Of a stretch of 7,285 bases of DNA, positions 1 to 5,841 are shown in pieces. The DNA is from Rickettsiales bacterium (GTDB taxonomy: Bacteria; Pseudomonadota; Alphaproteobacteria; Rs-D84; CACZYB01): assembly GCA_031288035.1 (NCBI GenBank), contig JAITSG010000071.1, forward strand, positions 1 to 7,285. Reading direction: 5' to 3'. A model generated the notes under the pieces. The model was not told the origin of the DNA. It saw nothing but the letters and a program-made list of their open reading frames with translations, and searched no databases. The translations under genes and the position numbers were made by a program. Position 1 is the first letter of the stretch; the number at the start of each line of letters is the position of its first letter.

Positions 1-1
1 T

Positions 2-1393
2 ATGGTGCAGAAATCCCGCCTTATCGAAAAAATCGCCGACCTCATGGCGGCCGGCAGGCTCCCCCTCGTCGCGGACGTCAGGGACGAATCCGCAGAGGAC
101 GTCAAAATAGTAATCGAACCGAAATCCCGCACGCTGGACCCCGCCCTGGTCATGGCGCAGCTGTATTCGCAGACCGAGCTCATGTCCCGCTTCGCGATGA
201 ACATGAACGTCCTGGATTCCCACGGCGTGCCGCGCGTGATGAACCTCAAGGAAGTGCTGGAGGCCTATGTCGCGCACCAGTCCGAGGTCCTTACCCGCCG
301 CACGAACTTCCGCATAGGCAACGTCAAAAAGCGGCTCGAAATCCTGGGGGGGCTCCTGGTCGCATACCTGAACATAGACGCGGTGATAAGGATAATCCGC
401 GAAAACGACGAGCCCAAGCCCATCCTGATGTCGCAGTTCAAGCTTTCCGACATGCAGGCCGAAAGCATACTCAACATGCGGCTCAGAAGCCTCCGCAAGC
501 TCGAGGAAAAACAGATAAAGGCCGAGGCCGCAGACCTTAAGAAAGAGCTGGCCGAGCTGAACCTCCTGGTGTCGGACGACAAGAACAAGCTGAGGCGCAT
601 AACCGCGGACGTCAAGGAAATGCGCGCGAGATTCGCAAAATCCAAGCGCATGACCGAGATAGACCACGACGCCGCCCCGGCCGCCGTGCCCGCGGAAAGC
701 ATGACGGCGCGCGAACCGGCGACAATCCTTATTTCCGCGATGGGATTCATACGCACCATGAAGGGGCACGTGGACCTGGATGCCGAATTCTCGTTCAAGG
801 AGGGGGACTCGCTCGCGTACGCAATCCACGCCCATACGAACGAAAAGGCCGTGTTCGCGACCTCGACCGGGCAGTTCTATACCCTAGACATATCCAAGAT
901 ATCCGGAGGGCGCGGATACGGCGACGTGATACGCCTTATGGTCGAAATGCCGCCGGAGGCGGAGATACTCGACGTGTTCGTGCCGTCGCCGGAGATGCGG
1001 CTCCTGCTGGTGTCAAAAATGGGATACGGCTTCGCGGTCGAGGGGGCGAACACCATCGCCTCGACCAAATACGGCAAGTCGGTCATGAACCCGGCGGACG
1101 GAGATTCGCTTCGCGCCGCGGTGGAAATATCGGCCGGCGACGACTCGGTCGCCATCATAGGCAACAACCGCAAACTCCTCGTCTTTCCGCTTTCCGACGT
1201 CCCCGTCATGGCCCGCGGCAAGGGCGTGATACTCCAGAAATACAAGGAAAAGGGCGCGTCCCTCCTAGACGTCATAACGTTCAGGAAATCAAACGGGATA
1301 GGCCCGAAGCTCAAGGACGTGAGGATGTGGGAGGGCAAGCGCGCGGACGTCGGCCACATGCCGCCCGCCGGACTTAGGAAGCTTAGAAAATGA
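2..1393 (+). CDS. parC: DNA topoisomerase IV subunit A (ParC), 5' truncated by the window edge
   Basis: Subunit A of topoisomerase IV, the type IIA enzyme that with ParE decatenates daughter chromosomes and relaxes supercoils. The visible 463 residues are the C-terminal part. The opening QKSRLIEKIADL and ADVRDESAEDVKIVIEP are conserved interior ParC/GyrA motifs, so the Met codon at position 2 is internal and the catalytic tyrosine lies upstream of the window. The rest of the breakage-reunion domain and its coiled-coil arm run to about residue 225. A beta-pinwheel C-terminal domain follows, with repeated blades such as ILISAMGFIRTMKGH, LLLVSKMGYGFAV and NRKLLVFPLSDVP. A degenerate GyrA-box-like GGRGYGD near residue 303, the short pinwheel and the ending WEGKRADVGHMPPAG match my memory of alphaproteobacterial ParC, not GyrA. 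The stop codon overlaps the next gene's start as ATGA. Confidence 0.93.
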   Translation: MVQKSRLIEKIADLMAAGRLPLVADVRDESAEDVKIVIEPKSRTLDPALVMAQLYSQTELMSRFAMNMNVLDSHGVPRVMNLKEVLEAYVAHQSEVLTRRTNFRIGNVKKRLEILGGLLVAYLNIDAVIRIIRENDEPKPILMSQFKLSDMQAESILNMRLRSLRKLEEKQIKAEAADLKKELAELNLLVSDDKNKLRRITADVKEMRARFAKSKRMTEIDHDAAPAAVPAESMTAREPATILISAMGFIRTMKGHVDLDAEFSFKEGDSLAYAIHAHTNEKAVFATSTGQFYTLDISKISGGRGYGDVIRLMVEMPPEAEILDVFVPSPEMRLLLVSKMGYGFAVEGANTIASTKYGKSVMNPADGDSLRAAVEISAGDDSVAIIGNNRKLLVFPLSDVPVMARGKGVILQKYKEKGASLLDVITFRKSNGIGPKLKDVRMWEGKRADVGHMPPAGLRKLRK

Positions 1394-2121
1394 AGAGGCT
1401 CGGCGTGTACCTTATAAACCTGGACCGGTCGGAGGACCGGCTGAAAGCCATGCGCGAGAGGCTCGGCCGCCTGGGGCTAGAATTCGTCCGCGTGAAGGGC
1501 GTGGACGGGCGCGCGCGCGGCATAGACCCGAAGCTTGCCAGCGAGCGCAAATTCCGCCTGGCCCACGGCAAGAAGCGCATACTGCCCGGCGAATACGGAT
1601 GCTATATGAGCCACGTCAGGGCCCTCTCGGAATTCATTAAATCCAAGAACGACCTTGCCCTCATACTAGAGGACGACATGAAGTTCGACAGGGACTTCGC
1701 ACGGGTCGTGGAACGGCTCGCCGCCATGCCGCAATGGGACATGGTGAAGCTGAACGGCAGCCACCACGGCGGCAACATAAAAAAGGCCGCGATAGACGCA
1801 AGCCACGACCTTGTGATAAACGCGTTCTACCAGTCGAAATCCGGCGCGTACCTGGTGAACCGCCGGGCGGCGAAGGCGTACCTCGACAAGATGCTGCCCA
1901 TGTTCACGCCGCTTGACCACGAATTCATAAAATTCTGGAAGTACGGCATACGCGGGTATTCCGTGCGGCCCTTCCCGGCGGCCGAAGAGGGCGGAGCGTC
2001 GACCATAGAGCACCCGAAGAACCACGGAAACATCCTTTTCCGCCTCAGCTCCGTGCTGTACAAGGCCTATACCGCAGTCCGGCGCGCCGTCTATGCCGCG
2101 GGCAAGTCTGTCGGAAAGTAG
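1390..2121 (+). CDS. Glycosyltransferase family 25 protein (LPS/LOS glycosyltransferase type)
   Basis: A 243-residue cytoplasmic glycosyltransferase of family 25, whose members typically add hexoses, often beta-galactose from UDP-Gal, to lipooligosaccharide or other surface glycans. Landmarks are the N-terminal YLINLDRSEDRL (7-18), the PGEYGCYMSH motif (66-75), the LILEDD acidic motif (91-96, the likely metal/nucleotide-sugar site), GAYLVNRRAAKAYL (152-165) and DHEF (176-179). No signal peptide is seen. The last ~28 residues form a basic, partly hydrophobic segment (LFRLSSVLYKAYTAVRRAVY) that could rest on the inner membrane face, which is inference. The ATG overlaps the parC stop by 4 bp (ATGA), with a weak AGGA about 10 bases upstream, so translation is probably coupled to parC. 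Donor and acceptor cannot be read from the sequence. Confidence 0.88.
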   Translation: MKRLGVYLINLDRSEDRLKAMRERLGRLGLEFVRVKGVDGRARGIDPKLASERKFRLAHGKKRILPGEYGCYMSHVRALSEFIKSKNDLALILEDDMKFDRDFARVVERLAAMPQWDMVKLNGSHHGGNIKKAAIDASHDLVINAFYQSKSGAYLVNRRAAKAYLDKMLPMFTPLDHEFIKFWKYGIRGYSVRPFPAAEEGGASTIEHPKNHGNILFRLSSVLYKAYTAVRRAVYAAGKSVGK

Positions 2122-2385
2122 GGCCGATCCGCCTTGCGCGGCAGCGCGTTAGGATTTTATCCTTAGTTGTAAGTAGCTATCAGAACCATGAAACAAGCGA
2201 ATTCGGCCTTTCCATACTCTTGGAAGAAAAATTTACCGAAACGGCCGTCAATATGCAGAAGACTTTGCCTCCCGATACGATAGAGGGATTGACGAAAGGC
2301 TTATCCAGGCAGAAACGAGGCGAAGCGTACCGGCTTTTTAGAAACTTCGCCCGCGGACGGATGCAAGGCCCAAACCTATTTATCG
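2122..2385. other. Gap between the glycosyltransferase gene and rpoH, no convincing gene
   Basis: This 264-bp stretch is clearly poorer in GC than the flanking genes (about 43% over 2161-2280 by hand count, against about 67% in a 60-base stretch of dusB). A 61-codon frame from a TTG at 2220 to a stop at 2405 has no Shine-Dalgarno sequence, mixed third-position use and no recognisable family, and it runs through the rpoH promoter. A short ATG frame at 2188-2283 is no better. A small hairpin (AGGAT-TTT-ATCCT, 2151-2163) follows the glycosyltransferase stop but is too weak to call a terminator. No tRNA-like arm was seen on either strand. It may hold a small RNA, a regulatory region or gene debris. 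Confidence 0.4.
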
Positions 2386-2414
2386 TTGACCGCGACGATT
2401 TTTGAGGCTAGACT
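2386..2414 (+). promoter_or_regulatory. Predicted housekeeping-type promoter of rpoH
   Basis: A -35 box TTGACC (2386-2391), a 17-bp spacer and a -10 box TAGACT (2409-2414). Counting six to seven bases past the -10 puts transcription start at about 2421, one base before the rpoH ATG at 2422, so the message would have essentially no leader. The spacer matches the three other promoters in the window. The sequence is sigma-70-like and does not resemble the CTTGAA/CCCCAT pattern of sigma-32 promoters, so no autoregulation is visible here. Confidence 0.65.
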
Positions 2415-2421
2415 CCATCTT

Positions 2422-3321
2422 ATGGCAAACATAAAACCAGTGGACTTCTCGCTTGGCGGCGGCGTGCCGTCGGTCGTCCTGGACGGCGGAATATCCAGCT
2501 ATATCAACATGGTCAAGTCCATACCGCACCTGAGCGCCGAAGACGAATTCAGGCTCGCCAGGCGCGTGCAGGAAGACAAGGACCTCAAGGCCGCGGAAGA
2601 GCTTATCAAATCGAACCTCTACCTTGTCGTGGCAGCGGCGTTCGAATACCGCGGATACGGCCTGCCCATGTCCGACATAATATCCGAGGGCAACATAGGG
2701 CTTATGAAAGCGGTCAGGAAATACGATCCGGACAGGGGATTCCGCCTGTCCACATACGCCCTGTGGTGGATACGCGCGACCATAAACGAATTCGTACTGT
2801 CGAGCTGGAGCCTTGTCAAAATAGGCACGGCCGCAGCGCAGAAAAAGCTCTTTTTCGGCCTTAAGAAGCTCAAGGCCCGCCTGGGCATATACCACGACAA
2901 CGACCTGTCCGAGCACGAGGTCAGGCAGATAAGCCAGAAAATGGACGTGACCGCCGCCGACGTGCGCGAAATGAACGCGCGGCTGCAGCGCGACTCGTCC
3001 CTGAACAAAACCATAGGAGAGGACGGCGAAGCGGCCGAAAGGGTCGAAATGCTAGCCGACGCCGCGCCCTTGCCAGAAGAACACGTGGCCAGCAACGAGG
3101 TGAGCTATCGCAATATGAAGATGCTGTTCGAGGCCCTCGACACCCTCAACGAACGCGAGCGCTCCATAATCCAGGCCCGCAGGCTTATGGAGGAGCCGCG
3201 GACTCTGGACGACATAGCGGCCGAGCTCGGCATAAGCAAGGAACGCGTGCGCCAGATAGAGGCCCGCGCCATGGAAAAGCTGACGGCGGCGCTGAAGGGC
3301 CGCCACGATGAGGACTCATAG
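2422..3321 (+). CDS. rpoH: RNA polymerase heat-shock sigma factor RpoH (sigma-32 type)
   Basis: A 299-residue alternative sigma factor of the sigma-70 family that directs RNA polymerase to chaperone and protease genes during heat or protein-folding stress. Region 1.2 is ISSYINMVKSIPHLSAEDEFRLARR (24-48). Region 2 covers LIKSNLYLVV, SDIISEGNIGLMKAVRKYDP (84-103) and FRLSTYALWWIRATINEFV (107-125). The RpoH box, QKKLFFGLK (140-148), corresponds to QRKLFFNLR in E. coli and separates it from RpoD. Region 4.2 has the helix-turn-helix TLDDIAAELGISKERVRQIE (261-280). The ATG at 2422 is chosen because the upstream in-frame TTG at 2386 is the promoter -35 box itself, and later Met codons cut into region 1.2. 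No properly spaced Shine-Dalgarno precedes the ATG; the nearest GAGG is 14 bases away. It is followed by an overlapping dus gene. Confidence 0.92.
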   Translation: MANIKPVDFSLGGGVPSVVLDGGISSYINMVKSIPHLSAEDEFRLARRVQEDKDLKAAEELIKSNLYLVVAAAFEYRGYGLPMSDIISEGNIGLMKAVRKYDPDRGFRLSTYALWWIRATINEFVLSSWSLVKIGTAAAQKKLFFGLKKLKARLGIYHDNDLSEHEVRQISQKMDVTAADVREMNARLQRDSSLNKTIGEDGEAAERVEMLADAAPLPEEHVASNEVSYRNMKMLFEALDTLNERERSIIQARRLMEEPRTLDDIAAELGISKERVRQIEARAMEKLTAALKGRHDEDS

Positions 3322-4261
3322 GGTCTTCATAGCCCCCATGGCCGGAGTCACGGACGCGGCGTTTCGCGAAATAGCGTCCGGGTTCCACCCTCGCGCCATT
3401 ACCACGACAGAAATGGTCCCCGCCGCCGCCCAGGCCATGTTCGCGGACAGGAAAAAACGAAACCCGCGCATAGAGCACCTGTTCCGTCCGATAGGAACCC
3501 ATCCGACGATAGTCCAGATATTCGGCGCGGATCCGGCGCAGATGGCAAAAAGCGCGCGGATAAACGAAACCTTGGGCGCCGACGGCATAGACATAAACAT
3601 GGGCTGCCCCATGCCGAAGATAGTGTCGAACGGGTCGGGCGCGGCGCTTATGAAAAACCCGAGGCTCGCCGCCGAGATAGTCGGCGCGGTCAAGAAAGCC
3701 GTAAAGGTCCCGGTCAGCGCCAAGATGCGCACCGGATGGGACGCGTCGAGCGCCAACGCCCCGGAACTTGCCAAAATGCTCGAGGACGCCGGAGCCGACC
3801 TTGTCGCCGTGCACGGCCGGACGCGCGCCCAGATGTACGAAGGCGAGGCGGACTATGCCGCAATAGCCGCCGTGAAGCGCGCAGTCAAAATCCCGGTAAT
3901 CGCAAACGGCAGCGTCACATCCGGCGAGGGGGCGCGCGAGATGCTCGACAAAACCGGCGCGGACGGCGTCATGATAGGGCGCGGCGCCCTCGGCCGCCCG
4001 TGGATAGGCGCGCAGATAGCGACCTATCTCGAAACCGGCCGGACGGCGCCCGATCCGGCGGGGGCGGAGCTTCGGGAAATAGTCCTCAAGCACCTCGCCC
4101 TCATGGTCGAGCTCTACGGCGAACGCCCGGCCGCCCTTATCGCCAAGAAACACCTGTGCTGGTACGCGCGCGCAATGCGCGGCGCGGCGGAATTCAGACG
4201 CTCCGTAACAGCCGCCTCAACCGCGAAAGAAATGACGGCCCTGGCCGAGGACTATTTCTAA
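3308..4261 (+). CDS. dusB: tRNA-dihydrouridine synthase (DusB type)
   Basis: An FMN-dependent enzyme that reduces specific uridines in tRNA to 5,6-dihydrouridine using NADPH. The 317 residues cover the usual Dus length. Seen in order: IAPMAGVTDAAFR (8-20, FMN-barrel start), TTEMVPA (33-39), GIDINMGCPMPKIV (93-106) with the catalytic cysteine at C100, SNGSGAALMKNP (107-118), the FMN-contacting lysine in KMRTGW (139-144), VHGRTRAQMYEG (168-179), IPVIANGSV (195-203) and the FMN-phosphate motif IGRGALGRPW (223-232). A helical tRNA-binding domain follows. The start overlaps rpoH by 14 bp and has AGGG (3297-3300) 7 bases upstream, so it is probably cotranscribed and coupled with rpoH. Many alphaproteobacteria keep dusB beside ntrBC instead. 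The B subtype is assigned by general resemblance; the Dus family is firm. Confidence 0.9.
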   Translation: MRTHRVFIAPMAGVTDAAFREIASGFHPRAITTTEMVPAAAQAMFADRKKRNPRIEHLFRPIGTHPTIVQIFGADPAQMAKSARINETLGADGIDINMGCPMPKIVSNGSGAALMKNPRLAAEIVGAVKKAVKVPVSAKMRTGWDASSANAPELAKMLEDAGADLVAVHGRTRAQMYEGEADYAAIAAVKRAVKIPVIANGSVTSGEGAREMLDKTGADGVMIGRGALGRPWIGAQIATYLETGRTAPDPAGAELREIVLKHLALMVELYGERPAALIAKKHLCWYARAMRGAAEFRRSVTAASTAKEMTALAEDYF

Positions 4262-5333
4262 GCGCGAAGCTTTCCATGAACCTTATCAGCGAACGCACGC
4301 CCTTCACGCGCATGGCGTTGTATATCGACACCCTCAGGCCGCCGAACAGGGAAGCCTTGTGCGCGCGGATGTTTATGATGCCGGCCTTGGCCGCGTCGGA
4401 TATGAACTTTTCCGTCAGGGACGGATCCTTAAGCACGAACGTTATGTTCGCAATGGAGCGGCTATCCTCGTCCTTTATCGTGGGCTCGTAAAAACCGCTT
4501 TTGTCCAGATAGCCGTACAGGAGCGCGGCCTTCTCGCGGTTCAGGGCCTCTATCTTCCCCAATCCCACGTCCTCCAGCCACTCCAGCACCATGCCCATCA
4601 TGTATATAGCGAAGCTCGGCGGCGTGTTGTAGAGCGACTTCATCCTGACGTACGAATCGTAGCGCAGAAGCCCCGGAACCGAAGCGTCCGCGCCGCCGCT
4701 TACCAGATCGCCGCGGATTATGACCGCGGTCACGCCGGCTATGCCGATGTTCTTCTGCGCGCCCGCGAAGATTATCCCGAACTTCGACACGTCGATCTCC
4801 TCGGACAGTATGCACGAGCTGGCGTCCGCGACTATCGGCACTCCGCGCGTGTCGGGGAGTGGGCGGCGCCACGCAGTGCCCTCGGCCGTGTTGTTCATGA
4901 CCATATAGACGTAGTCGTAGTCGCCGGATACCTCCCTTACGTCCGGAATAACCGAGTACCTGGAATCCCTGCCGCTAGCCACGACGTCGACGGAAAGCAC
5001 CTTTTCGGCCTCGGCAATCGCCTTCTGGGACCAGACGCCGGTGTCTATGTACGCGGCGCGGCCCTTCCTCCTCAAATTCATCGGCACCATGGAAAACTGC
5101 AGCGTGCCGCCGCCCTGCACGAACAGCACGTGATAGTCGTTCGGTATGTCCATAAGGCGCCGGAGCCGCGCCTCCACCTCGCACAGCAGGTTCTGTATGA
5201 CCGGCGTGAAATGCGTCGCCTCCATGATGGAATGGCCGGTGCCGCGGTAGTTCATCATCTCCCGCGCGGCCTTCTTTATGACCCGGCTTGGAAGCTTGCT
5301 CGGCCCGGCGGCAAAATTGTATCCTCGTTTCAT
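4194..5333 (-). CDS. serC: Phosphoserine aminotransferase (SerC), variant pocket and extended C-terminus
   Basis: A PLP enzyme converting 3-phosphohydroxypyruvate and glutamate to phosphoserine (serine synthesis); SerC can also serve the PdxB branch of vitamin B6 synthesis. From the ATG at 5333 it has 379 residues: MKRGYNFAAGPSKLP, GTGHSIMEATH (31-41), QGGGTLQFSMVPMNL (73-87), W101, NNT (147-149), D170, the Schiff-base lysine K194 in FAGAQKN (189-195), YNTPPSF (235-241), and GGLRVSIYNAM (331-341). AAGGA lies 7 bases before this ATG; a GTG ten codons upstream lies above the predicted transcription start and is rejected. Position 42 is Phe where E. coli has Arg42, and the E. coli His328-Arg329 pair reads H325-K326. 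The last ~20 arginine-rich residues exceed the usual end and lie antisense to the dusB 3' end. No serA is adjacent. Confidence 0.9.
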   Translation of the reverse strand: MKRGYNFAAGPSKLPSRVIKKAAREMMNYRGTGHSIMEATHFTPVIQNLLCEVEARLRRLMDIPNDYHVLFVQGGGTLQFSMVPMNLRRKGRAAYIDTGVWSQKAIAEAEKVLSVDVVASGRDSRYSVIPDVREVSGDYDYVYMVMNNTAEGTAWRRPLPDTRGVPIVADASSCILSEEIDVSKFGIIFAGAQKNIGIAGVTAVIIRGDLVSGGADASVPGLLRYDSYVRMKSLYNTPPSFAIYMMGMVLEWLEDVGLGKIEALNREKAALLYGYLDKSGFYEPTIKDEDSRSIANITFVLKDPSLTEKFISDAAKAGIINIRAHKASLFGGLRVSIYNAMRVKGVRSLIRFMESFALRNSPRPGPSFLSRLRRLLRSV

Positions 5334-5340
5334 GGTCGCA

Positions 5341-5345
5341 TCCTT
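5341..5345 (-). promoter_or_regulatory. Ribosome binding site deciding the serC start
   Basis: AAGGA on the minus strand, 7 bases before the ATG at 5333. It supports that codon over the in-frame GTG at 5363, which would add ten non-conserved residues and lies upstream of the predicted transcription start. Confidence 0.7.
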
Positions 5346-5353
5346 CTTAGGAA

Positions 5354-5382
5354 AGTTTATCACCGGAACCGGAGCTTGTCAA
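5354..5382 (-). promoter_or_regulatory. Predicted serC promoter
   Basis: Read on the minus strand: TTGACA (-35, 5382-5377), a 17-bp spacer, and TAAACT (-10, 5359-5354). Start of transcription should be near 5347, giving a leader of about 14 bases that still contains the AAGGA ribosome binding site. It lies between serC and the 94-residue gene upstream, so serC can be expressed independently of that gene. Confidence 0.7.
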
Positions 5383-5411
5383 ATCCCAGGACGCGGGCTG
5401 CACGAAGAGTG

Positions 5412-5696
5412 CTATACGCGCCCGTCCCTTTTGGCGGCCAGGACCAGGCTGACGTACTTCACCTCGTCCCTTATAGACCCGTACACCTTCATGCTTTTAT
5501 CGAATGCCGGAGAGGCGCACTCGAGGAAAGCGCGCTTTTCGGCGAACACGAGCCTGCACGTAACCTCGGTCCTGCCTCCCTTTCTTTTCGAAAAATGGCC
5601 GGAACACCCGTCCCAGTGCGGACAGCGGTAGTTGCAGTCCAGCCGGGACGACTGGACAAGCCTTCCGTTTATGATATTGTTCAAGAATATTACCAT
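5412..5696 (-). CDS. Hypothetical 94-residue cysteine-containing protein
   Basis: I do not recognise this family. Support for it being real is an ATG at 5696 with AAGGG 7 bases upstream, a strong promoter ending about 30 bases upstream, and a position filling the space between serC and rpmB with no competing recognised gene. The protein has a short hydrophobic start (MVIFLNNIING), then a cysteine/histidine cluster: C21, C25, H27, C31, H34, with C47 and C60 further on. A basic stretch (FSKRKGGR, 35-42) follows, and the C-terminal third looks beta/alpha-like (YGSIRDEVKYVSLVLAAKR). The CX3CXHX3CX2H spacing could bind a metal or form disulfides; this is inference. No clear signal peptide and no membrane helix of full length. 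It is upstream of and codirectional with serC, 78 bases apart, but serC has its own promoter. Confidence 0.6.
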   Translation of the reverse strand: MVIFLNNIINGRLVQSSRLDCNYRCPHWDGCSGHFSKRKGGRTEVTCRLVFAEKRAFLECASPAFDKSMKVYGSIRDEVKYVSLVLAAKRDGRV

Positions 5697-5725
5697 CAGC
5701 GCACCCTTGGCTTTTTCTTATAAAA

Positions 5726-5754
5726 ATTAAACAAAAACGACTCTCGTTTGTCAA
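5726..5754 (-). promoter_or_regulatory. Predicted promoter of the 94-residue gene
   Basis: Read on the minus strand: a perfect -35 TTGACA (5754-5749), 17-bp spacer, -10 TTTAAT (5731-5726, one mismatch to TATAAT). A second weaker AT-rich box, TATAAG, follows at 5722-5717. Predicted start is near 5719, giving a ~23-base leader with the AAGGG ribosome binding site. It is divergent from the rpmB promoter; 28 bases separate the two -35 boxes. Confidence 0.72.
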
Positions 5755-5782
5755 GTATGAAGTTGAAAAGGTCAAATTTGTG

Positions 5783-5811
5783 TTGACTTTGGCCGAAAAG
5801 CGCCATATAAT
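5783..5811 (+). promoter_or_regulatory. Predicted strong promoter of rpmB-rpmG
   Basis: TTGACT (-35, 5783-5788), a 17-bp spacer and a perfect TATAAT (-10, 5806-5811). Predicted start near 5818, with a leader of about 24 bases containing AAGGA (5829-5833) 8 bases before the rpmB ATG. The near-consensus boxes fit the high expression expected of ribosomal protein genes. Confidence 0.85.
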
Positions 5812-5841
5812 GCACAAGCTTTTTACTTAAGGACTTGAAAA

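Noticed and set aside
2..1393. GyrA rather than ParC
   Set aside because: The canonical GyrA box (QRRGGKG) is missing, the pinwheel domain is short, and the C-terminal WEGKRADVGHMPPAG resembles alphaproteobacterial ParC.
2151..2163. Small hairpin AGGAT-TTT-ATCCT as a terminator of the parC-glycosyltransferase unit
   Set aside because: Only five AT-containing pairs, a three-base loop and no T-run follow it; too weak to call.
2220..2405. A 61-codon frame starting with TTG upstream of rpoH
   Set aside because: No Shine-Dalgarno, weak codon pattern, no family, and it overlaps both promoter boxes of rpoH. Kept only as a remark in the gap entry.
2386..2421. TTG at 2386 as the rpoH start (12 residues longer)
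   Set aside because: The TTG is part of the TTGACC -35 box, and transcription predicted from that promoter would not include it. The ATG at 2422 gives a normal RpoH N-terminus.
3185..4153. A 322-codon open frame on the minus strand opposite dusB
   Set aside because: Shadow of the well-supported Dus coding frame, with no family resemblance or ribosome binding site.
5334..5363. GTG at 5363 as the serC start
   Set aside because: It lies upstream of the predicted transcription start, and SerC proteins normally begin just before the YNFxAGP motif, as with the ATG at 5333.
5401..5411. Hairpin GCAC/GTGC just after the 94-residue gene (minus strand) as a terminator
   Set aside because: A 4-bp stem with no T-tract downstream.
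4359..5723. A 454-codon open frame on the plus strand opposite serC
   Set aside because: It lies antisense to a clear SerC, has a low-complexity His/Arg/Val-rich composition and no recognisable domain, and crosses two promoters and the 94-residue gene. Long antisense frames are expected in GC-rich coding DNA.
5497..5817. A 106-codon minus-strand frame overlapping the 94-residue gene
   Set aside because: It begins within the rpmB promoter, runs through the other promoter, lacks a ribosome binding site and competes with a better-supported frame.
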